64,000 bases of DNA. Source: Stomoxys calcitrans. Its lineage: Eukaryota > Arthropoda > Insecta > Diptera > Muscidae. Position 1 is the stretch's first letter, and each line of letters opens with the position of its first letter. Below the pieces are notes generated by a model. That model was given only the letters and a program-made list of their open reading frames with translations, did not search any database and was not told the origin of the DNA. Location of the stretch: the NCBI RefSeq assembly GCF_963082655.1, contig NC_081552.1:51240946-51304945 (forward strand). Reading direction: 5' to 3'. Positions 1 to 12,556 of this stretch are shown here, in pieces. Position numbers and translations under genes: made by a program.

Positions 1-149
1 TCTTGATATCGCTCTAATAGCAGAGCAAATCTTTTCTTATATCATTTTTTGCCTAAGAAGAGATGTCGGGAAAAGAACTGACAAATGCGCTCCATGGTGG
101 AGGGTATATAAGATTCGGCCCGGCCGAACTTAGCACGCTTTTACTTGTT
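1..149 (-). mobile_element. Family A repeat, 5' end, cut by window edge
   Basis: Read on the minus strand this is the first part of the commonest repeat of the window. It begins AAGTAAAAGCGTGCTAAG, then a GGCCGGGCCGAA block, then TATATACCCTCCACCATGG, and continues with the head region seen again at 13.9, 32.1, 51.5 and 60.3 kb. The rest lies outside the window. It is non-coding; short open frames in it are not genes. Confidence 0.85.
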
Positions 150-524
150 ATTATTAATTTTAATTTTATTTTTGTAATTACCTTTTCTATGGTTTCTAAT
201 TTTCTTTTTTTTTAATTTATGTTTTTTTTTTTTTTTTTTATAATGTATTTAATTGGTTTGTTTTTTCATGACAATGTGGACCTGCAATTGAAGAGACAAT
301 ACCTATAAAAGTAATTATTCTGAATATGGTTTAACTTGGATTGATCTATTATGGTCGATTTTTGACTTTTTTGTGCGAAATCTAGAAAATGAGTTGGAAG
401 CAAAACATTTTTGAAGTAAAAAGAAATGAAAAGAAAAAATAATGTTCTTCAATTCCGTAGTTTGGTTTTAGTCGGTTTTTATTGGGGCTCATTCGTACAC
501 CAGTTTATATGCATAAATTGTATA
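150..524. other. AT-rich intergenic DNA, nothing recognised
   Basis: T-rich sequence with a long poly-T run near 220-240. I see no coding signal or known repeat ends. Confidence 0.5.
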
Positions 525-755
525 CAGTGGCACAGAAATGTCTACATACCTTCTCATAAATAGCAGTTATGTAGAATGATAGTATCATAGTTAGAATAAG
601 ATTTTGCACTAAAAATTTAACAAATGAAAATACTGGGAACCATGTTAAACAACTTTTGCAACAATAGAAATTTGACAGCAAACTTTTTAGTACATAAAAT
701 TCGATTTGAAAAAGGTGTTTTTTCAGTGGGGTATGTAGACTTTTCTGTGCTACTG
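525..755. mobile_element. Tc1/mariner-type MITE, 231 bp
   Basis: The ends are inverted repeats about 28 bp long. The left end reads CAGTGGCACAGAAATGTC and the right end, complemented, CAGTAGCACAGAAAAGTC. A TA dinucleotide lies directly outside both ends (523-524 and 756-757), the expected target duplication of the Tc1/mariner superfamily. The interior has no transposase, so this is a non-autonomous copy. Overlapping open frames on both strands are by-products of the inverted structure. Confidence 0.75.
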
Positions 756-2215
756 TATATTTTTGATCGTCATTACATTTCAAGTTCATCTAGCCATGTC
801 TGTCCACCTGTCTGTCGAAAGCACTCGAACTTACGAAAGAATCAGATTAGGCGCTTGAAAATATACAAATACTTCCTATTAGAGTAGGTTGGTTGGGCTT
901 GTAAATGGGTCATATCAGTCCATATTACGATATAGCTTCCATATAAACCGATCTCACGAGTACACTTCTTAGGCCCCTAGAAAACGTAATTCTTATCCGA
1001 TTTGGTTGGAATTTTGTACAAAGACGTTAAACAGATGTGCCAATTATGTCCGAATCGGTCCAAACCCTGATGTGGCTCCTATATAAACCGATATTCAGAC
1101 TATACATCCTGAGTCTCTGAAAGGCGCAATTTTTACCTGATTTGGCTGAAATTTGGCACAATGACTTTTACGGCCGCGCAAAGACTTCTGTGACAAGTAC
1201 ACTCATAGAAATTTGTTAGTAAAAACTGCAAAAATGTTTGCTGAAAAAGCAGAAAGTCAGCTGGAAAAGAAAATTATAACAGACAATTTTCGCCTACAAT
1301 TGACAATTTTTTTTATTTAATATATAGCAAATGCCTCAATTTTTCTTGAAAAGTTCAAAAATTTCGAATTGTTTTAATCGAATTAATATCAACAGACTAA
1401 TTTTTCTGGGTGTATGGCATGAATCGGTGTAAGACCTGATGTAGCTTCCATATTAAGCGATCTCTTGATTGCGTTTCTTGGGCCCCTAGGGGATGCAATT
1501 CTTATCTGGCTGTAATTTTGCACAACAATTTCTTCTATGACCTTCAAAATTCGTCTTTAATATGGTCTGAACCGGTTCATAACCTGATATATACACTCAT
1601 AGAACAAAGTTTTTGCTGCAACCACTGTCTGCTTAATATTAGTAGCTTATTTGGTGCTATTAAAACAGTAGTTCTGCTATTACATCAGTAGTGCTTCAAT
1701 TTCGGAACAGCAGTGGATGCTTATATACTTTCCATAATCTTTTTTCTGTAGATTTAGAAACAAAAGGCCATGCCAGTCATGTACCCTTAAGTAGAGCAAT
1801 AAAAAAATACGAGTGTGCTCAGCCACATTTTGAAATGTATACCAATGGATGGATTAGGTAGCTTCTTTACAGTAATATTCCACAAATTAAAATCATCTCT
1901 GCCAACAAAATTTAAAAAAAAAAAATGCGTAAAGTAATTCAAACAAGTAACGGGCTAACATAAAAAATAGGCTAACATTTTTTTCATCAGATTTTCCTAC
2001 ATACGTAAAACAGCGGATTTTGTTTGCTGAATTAGCTGACCGAAATGTCTGACAATACTACAACCAGCTTTCAGCAGACAAAAACTGCAATTTTCAGCAG
2101 ACAAAAACTGGTTTAGCAAACATTTTTACTGTTTTGAATAACAAATTTGGTGTAGTGTATGATCCATGGTGACGGGTATACAAGATGCGGGCCGGCCGAA
2201 CATAGAACTCTTAAT
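756..2215 (-). repeat. Old, interrupted copy of the A/B/C repeat superfamily
   Basis: Read on the minus strand the segment has the superfamily head near 2160-2215 (GGCCGGCCGAAC) and its tail near 760-830 (CATCTAGCCATGTC, complement of the GACATGGCTAGATC tail). Diverged tandem units lie in between (GATATAGCTTCCATAT, TTGGCTGAAATTTGGCAC). Two stretches, about 1194-1424 and 1591-2157, interrupt it. Both begin with ACACTCATAGAA, and the second contains repeated AGCAGACAAAAACTG. They may be small non-autonomous elements, but their ends are not resolved. Confidence 0.6.
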
Positions 2216-2330
2216 TGTTATATTATTACTTTAATTTAAGGGTTTACGATTTGGGTTTTTTGAAGACGGGTGCACTTCCGTTGGGCGCCAGTTAGAAAAT
2301 CATTTATTTATTATATAATAAGGGAAGTGT

Positions 2331-2650
2331 TGCGCTTTGTTTGTACGAGCTGTATGGCGACGATTGCATAGTTACACGCATCAAAATTTTGTATTTTGAC
2401 TGCGTTGGCTAGGTCATGTTGTCAGAATGGATGAAGAAGCTCCAGCAAAGAAGTCTTTTGAAGGCAAAAACGGTGGTACACGCAAACCGGGAAGACCAAA
2501 AGTCCGATGGAAAGATCTAGTGGTGGGAGACACCTCGAAACTTGGTGTCAGAGATTTAAGAATGAGAGCAGAAGATCGAGGCGCTTGGAACGCTATTTTA
2601 CGTTCGGCTAGTGGAGCAAATATTCTGTCATAGTCAATTAAAGCAAGTAA
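2331..2650 (+). mobile_element. LINE 3' end (endonuclease-reverse transcriptase C-terminus)
   Basis: The open frame at 2427-2633 encodes the tail of a non-LTR retrotransposon polyprotein, including VVRMDEEAPAKKSF, GRPKVRWKDLVVGDTS and EDRGAWNAILRSASG. The same tail is present at 36.9-37.1 kb with a few substitutions and a small deletion. Upstream coding sequence is missing, so this is a 5'-truncated copy as is usual for LINEs. It is close to the RTE-like elements often annotated as endonuclease-reverse transcriptase; the clade is from memory. Confidence 0.75.
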
Positions 2651-2984
2651 GTTGCGCTTTGTTTGTTTGTTTCGTGTAGGCTCATTAATAGCTTAACCGA
2701 ATTTCATGAAATTTTCACAGATGGTACATTTGGCATTGGATGAAAATATGATACTTCATTTTGTGATATCCGCGAGGAGGGCCGACCCTCCCTCTGCATA
2801 ACATTTTGGGGTCTATTCCCGGGCGGGTCCCCTCATCCCAAAAATTATGCCCCAAATTGTCATGACACCAAGCGGGACATTCTAATGAAATGTATTTGAG
2901 AGTTAAATATGGATATAAATTATAATTATTTAAAGAGCCGCATATACTTAAAGGTGTAGCGGAGCACGCCGGACCAGCAAATGT
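2651..2984. repeat. Dispersed repeat, family D-like
   Basis: Contains blocks (TGAAATTTTCACAGATGG, GCGGGTCCCCTCATCCC, AATGTATTTGAGAGT) of the same style as the repeats at 41.8-42.4 and 62.7-63.6 kb. There is no coding potential. Confidence 0.45.
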
Positions 2985-3467
2985 TTATACCCACTACCAT
3001 AGGATGGGGGTATACTAGTCTAGTCATTCCGTTTGTAACACCTCGAAATATTCACTCCTGAAAGACACAATTTTTGTCTGAATTGGCTGAAATTGAGCAT
3101 TTAGTGTTTTGGTTTGGCTCTCAACAACTGTGCCAAGGACGTTTTGAATCGGTCTATAAGCTGATATAGCCCCCATATAAACCGATCTCCCGATTTGACT
3201 TCTTGAGCCCTTGGAAGCCGCAATTTTTGTCAGATTTGACTGAAATTTTTCGACTGTTAACTTTTCCCACAACTGTGCCAAATACGGTCCAAATAAGTCT
3301 ATAACCTGATGTAGCTCTAATGTAAACCGGTCTCTCGATCATCCTTACTCAGTTCCTAGAAGTCTTTAATGTTTGCTGGATTGACAGAAGTTTGGTATGT
3401 AGAATAAAATTGGTGATGGTGGGTTGCAAAGATGCGGCCCTGCCGAACTTAGCACGCTTTTACTTAT
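2985..3467 (-). mobile_element. Family C repeat, minus orientation
   Basis: One end reads TATACCCACTACCATAGGATGGGGGTATACTAG in pieces: the CCACTACCATAGGATGGGGG terminal palindrome, then TCATTCCGTTTGTAACACC. The other end is CCGAACTTAGCACGCTTTTACTT. Between them are two degenerate tandem units with the phrase CCATATAAACCGATCTCCCG. Confidence 0.7.
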
Positions 3468-3813
3468 CTAATTTTTCCTCCAAATAAAATTATTTCTTAA
3501 TTTTATGTTATATTAAGCAAACACTTCACCCAGTTAATGTGTGGGCGGTAAATATGCCCCGTACTTGGGAGCCAGATTTTTGGTATAAGTTTTATTTTTT
3601 TTATCAAACGTTTTTTTATTTGTTGTATGCTTATTTTTCACTCTATCTATCGTTGGGCGCCAGTTTCTTGGGCTTGTGCAATTTTCCCAAAAATTATACA
3701 ACTAGTCAACCTACGAAACGTCTGCGACTTTTCAGAAATAGCAGGCAATTCTTGTCAACTACCAATGAGTTAAATCTCTTAATTCTTCCTTTTTATACCA
3801 AAAGTTCAACGTC

Positions 3814-5228
3814 ATGGCTTCAATGATAAATCTTTGTCGATTGTGTGTGGACTTTTGTGCAAATGATAATCACAGTCTTCGCAATGATAATGGTCAATTT
3901 AATAACATTTATTTCACTATTCTGAAATATTTTCTTCCAGAGGTAAGTCGCTCTGACAATGATTCAGAATAAGTTGAAGTAATTAATTTCCTTTGCAATT
4001 TTAGATACTGAATTTGCAAATTTGTACGAAATGTTGGAAACCGGTCAATTTAAAAGATCCATTAAAATGACACAATTGAAATTTAATAATAAGACTGAGA
4101 AAGTGAACTATGCGTATAGTTTTGCTGAAACTTCAAAGGCAAGAAAAGCTGAAATATCTTACAGCGAAGTAGTTGGTGTCAAGGAAGAACATAAGGATGA
4201 AGATACTTGTTTAGAAGACCCTGTGACTGAGTCTTCCATTACTTCGGATGAGGATTATGGTCAAGAAAATGCCACACTTTACTTTAAAAGAAAATCTCAA
4301 AATCCTTTAAAGACCGAAAAAATATTCGTAAAACAAGAAACCGAATTGGTAATAATGGATGTGGAATCCGAAGAAGTCCTGTCCAAATCAGATTCAGCCC
4401 AATTATTGGTTGCCTCTTCCTGCTCATGCTCTAAGAGGAGTTTGTATGATCCCCAAAAACACATGAAACTGGAAGACCTTATATCAAATGGATGAAAAGC
4501 TTAAAATGCATCAAATGTCCTGCCACCTTTCAGAATTGGCAAGAGTTAGAGGAACATAGAGATGAATTTTATGCTACCTGTTGTTCCTTGGAGTTTAACA
4601 AAAAGAATCTCATAAAAGAACATCTACTGTTGCATGAAGATCCTGAAGCCTTCAATTGCGAAGTTTGTGGAAAGACTTGCCCCAATAGAAGAGGACTGAG
4701 AGAACATTTAAATCGCATTCATACCGATTTTATGAAATTCAAATGTCATTATGCTCAGTGGTTTCAATTCGGCTGGTGGACTCAAGAGTCACATGAGTAT
4801 TGTGCACTGTGATAAAACTAAAAAATCCAAAAAAGACAATGAAAATTGTAAAAATACAAATGTGAGGAGTGTGGATAGGTTTACAGCAATGAATATCGTT
4901 ATCAGGGCCATATTGAGTACAGCCATCATCGAGTTCGCCAGTATAAATGCCCGCTTTGTGAGGGAGAACATTTGACAGACAAACATCTAAAACAAGATCT
5001 TTACGCATGTCCTTTTTTCCTCGTACATATAGGCAAATGGCTTCATTGGTTCGTATTCGTTTGGATAAACATCCGGAAGAAAGAAATACTGCAGTATTGT
5101 ACCATAAAATTGATGTGGGATCGGACAATTATTTCAAAGAGCCAAAGCGAAGAAAACCCAGAACGAAAATGGTAAAAGAAACAGCTGTATCTGAAGGCAA
5201 GAAAGAAGAGTTGAGCGAAAGTGAATAA
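3814..5228 (+). pseudogene. Decayed ZAD-C2H2 zinc-finger gene
   Basis: Exon 1 (3814-3942) still encodes a clean ZAD start, MASMINLCRLCVDFC, and ends at a GTAAGT donor. An acceptor at 4003-4004 gives ILNLQICTKCW, the second CxxC. The frame is then lost. A shift in the ZAD leads to TGA after DPLK, while the homologous continuation MTQLKFNNK lies in another frame from about 4067. A one-base shift near 4485-4495 separates the acidic linker from the first finger (LKCIKCPATF). A further shift near 4745 and an in-frame TAG at 4876-4878 (KCEECG-stop) break the later fingers. The CC finger and HEDPEAFNCEVCGKTC are still readable. This is a recently dead member of the family found downstream. A sequencing error could explain one break but not four. 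Confidence 0.85.
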
Positions 5229-5605
5229 TTTTATAGGTTTTCGGAAGAAAAAAAGGTTCTAAAAGTGGAAGATGATATGCAATAAAATATGAACTAAAGA
5301 AATTATTGGATTTTAAGTTACTTTTAAGCATATACCAAATTTAAAATAATTGGTCCATTAGTTTTCGGGAAACATTTAATTTTTTGTTGATAAAGTGGAG
5401 AGAATTTTTAAGTTTTGTTTTGAAAAGAAGACATGAGATTTTAACGATGTTGATAACTGGTAGGACGCCATATTTTCAGACGACCCATCATCAATATGGG
5501 CATCCATCCTTTAAAGTCAGTTGATGTTTTGAAGTTTTTTTTATTTTTTTTTTATATAAAGGGAGTGATTTTACCTTTGTGGTTAATGGTTTGCTTCAAT
5601 ATTGC
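5229..5605. other. Intergenic sequence downstream of the pseudogene
   Basis: AT-rich. There is an ATAAAATATG stretch near 5282 but no firm polyadenylation signal. Nothing else was recognised. Confidence 0.4.
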
Positions 5606-8600
5606 ATCCAAGTTGGGCGCCATTGGTTCAATATATTATAATAATGTTTTTTAGTATGTGAAGAGATTTAATTCGACTATGTTTTTTGTTCAAGTATAGA
5701 ATCTTAATGTGGATTTTTACAAGTCGTTTGCGAGAATATGAGAGAATTAGGCAACTGCATGCGCTGTCTCGATTTCAAATCCGTCTGCATTGTGGATCTC
5801 GAGGGATCTTTGGACTTTCTTGAACCCCCTAATACGAATCATACTTTCCAAAACTTTCCCCACTGCCCCATATGTCAGCACAGGTCTCACTATGATATTT
5901 AGTATAGTTTTGAAACATGTAAATCAAATGAATCACTTTTCTCTGTAGTGCATTTAATTGGGCGCCAGTTTACACAATATGTTTTGATATCTTTTCCCAA
6001 CCGATTTGTGAAAAGTATTTAAAAAACAATTAGTAATTCTTTAATCTTATTGGCGCATTGTAAATAATCAGTTTCTTTTCCAGGCACCAAGAGTTGGGCG
6101 CCAAATTAAGATTCAAAAAGATTTAAAAAAGTATCGCACAACTTTGATCGCCAGTTTTGATGTTTCCCCAACTTTGCCAAAGGAAATTTCAAGAACGCCA
6201 GCACACCAAGTTGGGCTCCAGTTTTATATTATTTGAAAAGTCAAATTAATTAACAGTTTTAGAGGCAGCCTACCACGTTGGGCCTCAGTTTCTAATTAAT
6301 TTTCTACATTCGTTCATAATCAAATCAATTTTTAAAACTGTTGCACATATTTAAACTGTTATTACATATTTAAAGTTATATATATTTATATGTTTATTCA
6401 ACTGATATTTCTAGGATGTCAACATCCTACGTTGTTGCCATTTTTAATTTTTTCGCCACACAAAATAAAAGATCAATTCTTAAATTTTGTATAGACAACA
6501 TTTTCTGAACTCTGTGTATGACATATTTCTAATATAGATAACATGTTTTTCATTCAATATTTTTAAATTATTTACAGCTTCAATATTTTTAAATTATTTA
6601 CACATATTGGGTGAATAATTAAATCAATTATCTGAATTAACAGTTACAGACAACTCCATTTATATTTAATTTCTTTTGGGAGTCAGTGTACGATGTTGGC
6701 AGCCAGTTTCTAATAATCTCCCATATTAGCTAATAATCGAGCGAATTTTTAAGACTGTTTTATGTTCAAAGGTCCCCAGTACATCACGTTGGGCGCCAGT
6801 TTTAAATGATTTCCTATATTGTTGGAATATTGTTGGATATTTCTGAGGAATTTAATTTTCATAGAACACAAACCAAGTTGGGCGCCACTTCTTATTTCTT
6901 CTCCACTATTGTTAATCGCTAAATATGTGATAGACAGAAGTCGTTGATATGGCTTTGGATATTTCTGCAGAATTCATTTATTAAGGATGGTGCCAGTACA
7001 CCACCTTGGGCGCCAAGTTTTAAAATATTTCCCAACGTATATATTTATATGCACTTTCTGTTCGTGGGCCGATTTTCACCAAAATTTTTATTTAGGCATA
7101 GTTTGGTGTAAGAAAACGAGTTTTGAGTGCATATCTGAAATATGCTATTTTTATGCAAAATTTACCAAAACCAAAAAGATTCTTAAATAGATTAACGATT
7201 AGGCTTTTAAGTACTTTTCTGGCTACAAATGTCCTCTTTAAAACCATTTTCTTATAATTGCATCTTGAGAACCTTCACGGTCCAAAGTACCGATCTCCCG
7301 ATTTAAGGTGTAAGGTCAATAGTAGCCGCATTTATTTACCGATTCCGCTGAAATTTAGCATAACGAGTTGTGTTAAGGTCCTTGATATATGTGCCGAATA
7401 TAGAACAATCTCCGGATTTAAGGTATAAGGGCAAAAAAACAGCATTTATTATCCCATTTGCCAGAAATTTGGCATAACAAGTTGTGTTAAGATCTTTGAT
7501 ATATGTGCCGAATATGGTTCAGCTCGGCTTATATCTTCATATAGCTCCCATATAGACTTGTCTTCCGATTTAGGGTCTTGGGGTTTTAAAAGCCGCATTT
7601 ATTACCCGATTTCGCTGAAATTTGGCAAAATAAGTTGTATTAAGGTTCTCGAGCAGTCTAAATCTTTGAAATTTGACACAGTGTGTTATACAAGGCCCCT
7701 CGATATAGGTATAGAGTAGGGTTCAGATCGGAATTTGTGTAAATATAGACCCCATATAAACCAAACCTCGGATTCAAAGTCTAAGGCCCATAAATACTCT
7801 TTTTTTATTACCCGATTTATCTGAAATTTGTTAAGCACCTACACATCCTTCTCGAATATGGTGCACATCTGTCTATGATAGGACATTACTGCTAAATATA
7901 TCGATATTCCGATTTATGGTTTTGAACCCACATAAGGGTTCAAAACCTTTTTAATTACGATTGGGATTGAACGAATTTTCAGATTTAATTAAAAAAATTC
8001 AATTAATTTTTAATTACAAATTAAATTTTTAATAAAAAAATTAAAACGAAACATTGTACATGCAAAAAATTGTTTAATAGGATCTGTAGTCAAATTTTTA
8101 AATTTATCGGAATATAAAATTTTTATGCTGACATCAAATGAAGTGATTAGTCGAACTTATCACTAGAAACACCTTTTGTGGACTCATGACCCTAAATCGG
8201 AGTATTGTAATAAAGATGGACCGATCTGTGCAGAATTCGGCGCGGATTTAAAGAGATCTAATACAACTTAATGTTTTAAATTTCAACTAAACTTTGTAAT
8301 AAATATTCGTATTTTTCTCTCAAATACCTTTCATTTGAGCGAGATATTCTCCCAATCTTTCAACGTCAGTTTGGGATGCGGCGTTCCCTAATAGCGTGAT
8401 CAGAAATTTACTTAACAGATTCTTGTTTTGGGATTACCTTAAGGGCGCATACAAAAGTTCGGTCAAATAAGTTCAATCACCTTCTAAATATGGCGTTTTT
8501 TGAAGTCAAAAAAATTTTAAAATATGCAAAAGATATGCAGTTTGCATATATTACGCAAAAATTTTCTGAACATACATTTGGTGAATCGAATTTTTGTGTT

Positions 8601-10140
8601 TCCAAATTGTTTTCCTATGCTCCAAAAAAAGTTTGCATTTGCATATGTAACCGACATAGATAACATTTTTCTCTATACGGTGCCAATACACCACGTTTGT
8701 CAACAGTTTCAAATTATTTTTTCACATTTGTTGATAACCCAACCATGCCCCAATGCACCACATTTAAGGCTGGTTTTAACTCTGTCGATAATTCTAGGGA
8801 ATTAATTTTTCAGAGTATGCCAATACACCATGTTGGTCGCTAGCTCTAAATCAATTTTTCCCATTAGGTTCAAAATCAAATTAATTCGTAAAACTGCTGT
8901 GGACAGAATTTAATTTGCAAAAGTCTTAAGCACAGCACGTTGGGCGCTAATTTAAAATAATTTCCCAGTTTGTTGTGATAACCACAAGATAGCCATACTT
9001 AAATTTGTGGTAGCCGAACTTTTTAAAATGTATGGAGATTCCTAGAGAAATTAAATTTCAAAGAACAGTGACACACCACTTTTTACTTATTTTTTTTACA
9101 ACTTTAGCTGATAATCAAATCAAAGCTTGAAACTTTGGTAGACAGAAGTCATTGTTCATTCAATGGATAATGGTGCCAGTTCATCACTTTGGGTGAAAGT
9201 ATTACGGGCACCCCTTCAGACCTGAAATTCTCGAGAAATAACCATAGAGAGGCCACCAAAGCCTATCTGCCAAAGGTTTAACGATTGAGTTCCATTTTTG
9301 GTCAATTTCGGTTAATAATCTATAACTGGCGCCCAAAGTGGTGTGGTGGCGACTTAGAAATATTCGTTCTGTCTTTCACAGATTTAACGGTTGAATTGAT
9401 AGTTAAACACTGGCGCCCAATATGGTGTGTGTTTGCTGAAAATTTATTTAATCCAGAAATATTCATAAACAGTTTGGTAAGCTCTTTTACCACCGAGTTA
9501 AATGTGATTGAGGTGATTATCCCAACAATTTGGGAAATCTTTTAAAACTGTCATCCAACGCTGGGGTGTTTATAGATTTAATGCTTCTTGGAGTATCAAC
9601 CAAAGAGGGGAAAAATTTAAAACTAGCGTCGAAAGTGGTGTGCTGGGGACTTTTAAAAATCAAATCAATTCATAAATCCGTTGTAGACAGAATTTAATTT
9701 TTAAAGGTCCCCGGTACACCACGTCTTTAAATGCCCCCAGTACTCCACATTGGACTCCAGTTTTAAGCGATTTCCCATATTGTTGGGTTAATCACATCGA
9801 CATTTAACTCTCTGGAGAATATAGATCTCAGAAAACACACACCATGTTGGGCGCCAGTTTTTAATTATTAATTCAACTGTTAAATCTGTGAAAGACAGAA
9901 CTCACAGATATGTGTATGGGAAGTTTAATTAGTATGGGGTGCAAGTGCTCCACGTTAGGCGCCAGTTTAAAATTATTTCCATACTTTTCTTGTTAACCAA
10001 TAAATAGAAGGCAGAAGTCACCGATTATCCAACGAATACTTCAAGTCCACTACCACACTACATTGGGCGCCAGTTTTAGATTATTAACCGAAATTGGCCG
10101 AAAACTCAATCATTAAATCTATGACAGATGGGGCGGTGAT
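5606..10140 (+). repeat. Degenerate repeat array centred on GTTGGGCGCCA
   Basis: Short units, mostly 80-130 bp apart where dense, carry GTTGGGCGCCA(GTTT) or a close variant. Examples are at 5612, 5957, 6093, 6211, 6277, 6788, 6877, 7005, 8939, 9846, 9954 and 10062. Two reversed copies (TGGCGCCCAA) are at 9327 and 9411. Shared flanks include CCAGTACACCAC before the core and AGTTTTAAATTATTTCCCA after it. The core equals the 3' terminus of insect tRNA-Lys plus CCA (from memory), which is also the complement of a Lys-type primer-binding site. No LTRs or gag/pol frames accompany it. Diverged superfamily sequence interrupts the array at about 7260-7930 and 8085-8520. Confidence 0.7.
7260..7930 (-). 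repeat. Diverged family B-like tandem units
   Basis: Three to five worn units, with GATCTCCCGATTTAAGG, GAAATTTGGCATAACAAG and ATATGTGCCGAATATGG. These match the style of the units at 35.6-36.3 kb read on the opposite strand. No intact ends are visible. Confidence 0.55.
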
Positions 10141-10348
10141 CTAACTACGGCTATTTTTCGAAGGGCGCCCGTAGTTCTTTTCTTTGTTTAGTTGTAATAT
10201 TTTTTTTTTTAACTTTATTTGCTTATTAGGGCGAGGATAACTTTCGCTCTCTTTTAAACTGTCGTTTTTTAAGTAAATGAGCCTTTTCCCGACTTTTATT
10301 TCTTCATATGTTTTTGTTTTGTTTTGTTTTCCCAAGTGCAAAGCCACG

Positions 10349-12060
10349 ATGGCACAACCTAATCTCTGTCGTTTATGTGTGGACGTATGCCATGATGGCG
10401 TAAGTTTTTACGATGAAAATGGTCAGGTGAACGAGCTATACCATACTCTCTACAAATATATGCATCCACAGGTATGGCAAAAATTTTTACAATCTACCCC
10501 CTGGGTATAGGCTATTACTCGTTTAATTTTTTTTGTGACTTACAGATAGTAAATTTAAATGAGGCCACCTTTATGTCGGTGATATGCAACACATGTTGGC
10601 ATTATATACAAGAATTTGAAAACTTCCTGCTTGTCACCCAAAGGGCCCAGGGTAACTTAAAAAATATCGCGGGGGCAGAAACTTCGTTGACAAGTAATGA
10701 TAAGCCCGGGCAAAACGAAATGAGTAGTAAAGCCTGGATAGTAGTACAAAAATATATGTCATCAGATCCTAATGTCCAAATAATAGATATATATTTCAAA
10801 GATTTAATGATGGACACTACTACAGTACCGGAGGGGGCATTTTTGGTGGACTATGACCAGGAAGGGGCCATTTTCAATGTGCAGCCAACAACAGAGGGTG
10901 TTGACCAAATGCCAAAAACGCATTCGAAACCAAGACAAAATCTATCGGATGAATTAAGGATGAAGGACCAAGACTCAAAGGGTGTTGAGGATGTGAGCAA
11001 AAAGGCCTCTTTAGAAGACCTTTTGTTGAAATGGATGCCAAGTATTCCATGTAGTAAATGTTCGCAATCTTTTACGACTTGGCATGAAATCCAAGAGCAT
11101 TTCTCAATGGCGCATCCTAAACACAGGTTTTATATAAAATGTTGTTCCGGCGTGTTTTTCACTCGCATAAGTTTGAAAGATCATCTAAACTTGCACGACA
11201 ATCCAAACGCATTTCGTTGTCGCTTGTGTGGCAAGTCCTTCGTACGTGGACACTCCCTCAGATGTCATGTGAAATCAAAACACGGAGAACTGCAAGCATT
11301 CAAGTGTGATTTATGTGGTGCGGGCCTATCAACTGGTCTTGGTCTCCAATCCCACCTGGTATCTGCCCATGGTTTTAGGTTTAGGCCAGACGCAGTAAGA
11401 GCATCCGCCTCTCAATGCAAATGTCCAGAATGTGGCAGGATGATCTCCAACCAACAAAGACTTCGCAGGCATATAGAGTTGGTGCATACTAAAAACCTAA
11501 GATTTGCTTGCCCCATATGTGGGCGTAAGTTCTCGACTCGCCTTAAACTGCGAGACCATCTAGCCGAAAAACATTTCGACATGGATGTGTACAAATGTGC
11601 TTTGTGCGATCAGACTTATCGAACGCTATATTCGCTATTGCACCATCGCATGGATGAGCATGAGGAGGAGAAAAATACAGACAAATATTATCACCTAATT
11701 AACGCCGAGATAGAAAATCTAGACAATCATGCTGGTAGTAAAAAGGGCAGGATAAATGGAAGCGGTCCTGTTACTGTTTACACATGTGCCTATTGTTGTA
11801 GAACATCTAGGAAATTCTCCACCTTGCTGCGTCACTCGAAATTGGTGCACCCCGAACAGCCAAGTCTTAACTTTTGTTATCGTAAAACCAAAAAAGGATT
11901 GAAAACAACGGTGGTACAAAGAAATGGGAACAAAACCAAGGAAATACTTGAGATGGCAACCGGTGATAAGGATCAGGATCAGGATTTGCATAGCAGCTCT
12001 AAAGGAGATGAAGGGGATGCGAGTACCTCAAGTGGCATGATCTCGCTTTCAAGCAATTGA
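10349..12060 (+). CDS. ZAD-C2H2 zinc-finger protein, 8 fingers (grauzone-like)
   Basis: Two exons, 10349-10471 and 10546-12060, joined in phase 0 (CAG|GTATGG ... TTACAG|ATA), giving 545 residues. The ZAD has Cys 7/10 in exon 1 (NLCRLCVDVC) and Cys 55/58 in exon 2 (ICNTCWHY). This dimerisation domain is typical of insect nuclear zinc-finger proteins. A linker of about 140 residues follows, then eight fingers at about residues 210-475. The second finger is the family's odd form with adjacent cysteines (YIKCCSGVFF...HLNLH), followed by HDNPNAFRC. The start is chosen because the five intact paralogues align at this ATG with the same spacing to the first Cys. Its linker lacks the AQLK phrase of the others, so it is a divergent paralogue. 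Expected role: sequence-specific DNA-binding regulator. Its target is unknown. Confidence 0.88.
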
Positions 12061-12308
12061 GCGAAAGTTTGGAATTGTCCCAATAACAAGCACAAAGTGA
12101 CTCTCTCTAATGCGCAAATTGTCGAACCAACCGATGTTCCACATGCCTAACAGACAACATTCGCTACCATGAGCGTATAAACCATCTATTGAAGACTACT
12201 AAGAATTCTATAGGAATATATCTTTAAACTTACAACCGCACAAAAAATGTTTTAATTCGATTGGGAATTATTTTTTTTACTTATATTATATCAACTTATT
12301 TTGCTGTT

Positions 12309-12314
12309 AATAAA
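12309..12314 (+). terminator. Polyadenylation signal AATAAA
   Basis: A canonical AATAAA lies about 250 bases after the stop of the preceding zinc-finger gene, followed by a T-rich stretch. It is the likely 3' end signal. Confidence 0.5.
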
Positions 12315-12556
12315 ACATGCTAATAAAAAAATCTAAGTTATGTCTGTATTTTATTTTGAATTTAATACTAGGATTTTAACTTTAATTTCGGTCTCCAAAC
12401 TTATTGGTTCTGCTGAATCTTTAAAAAAGCCGTATTCCAAAATCTTGGCAAAAATTCCCTTAAATGGCAAATTTGTTTAAAAAGTTTTATATTTTTTTCC
12501 TTATTCTTTGTTTTGTTTTGGAGTTTGGCTTGAGGCCATATGTTAAAAAATTAAAA

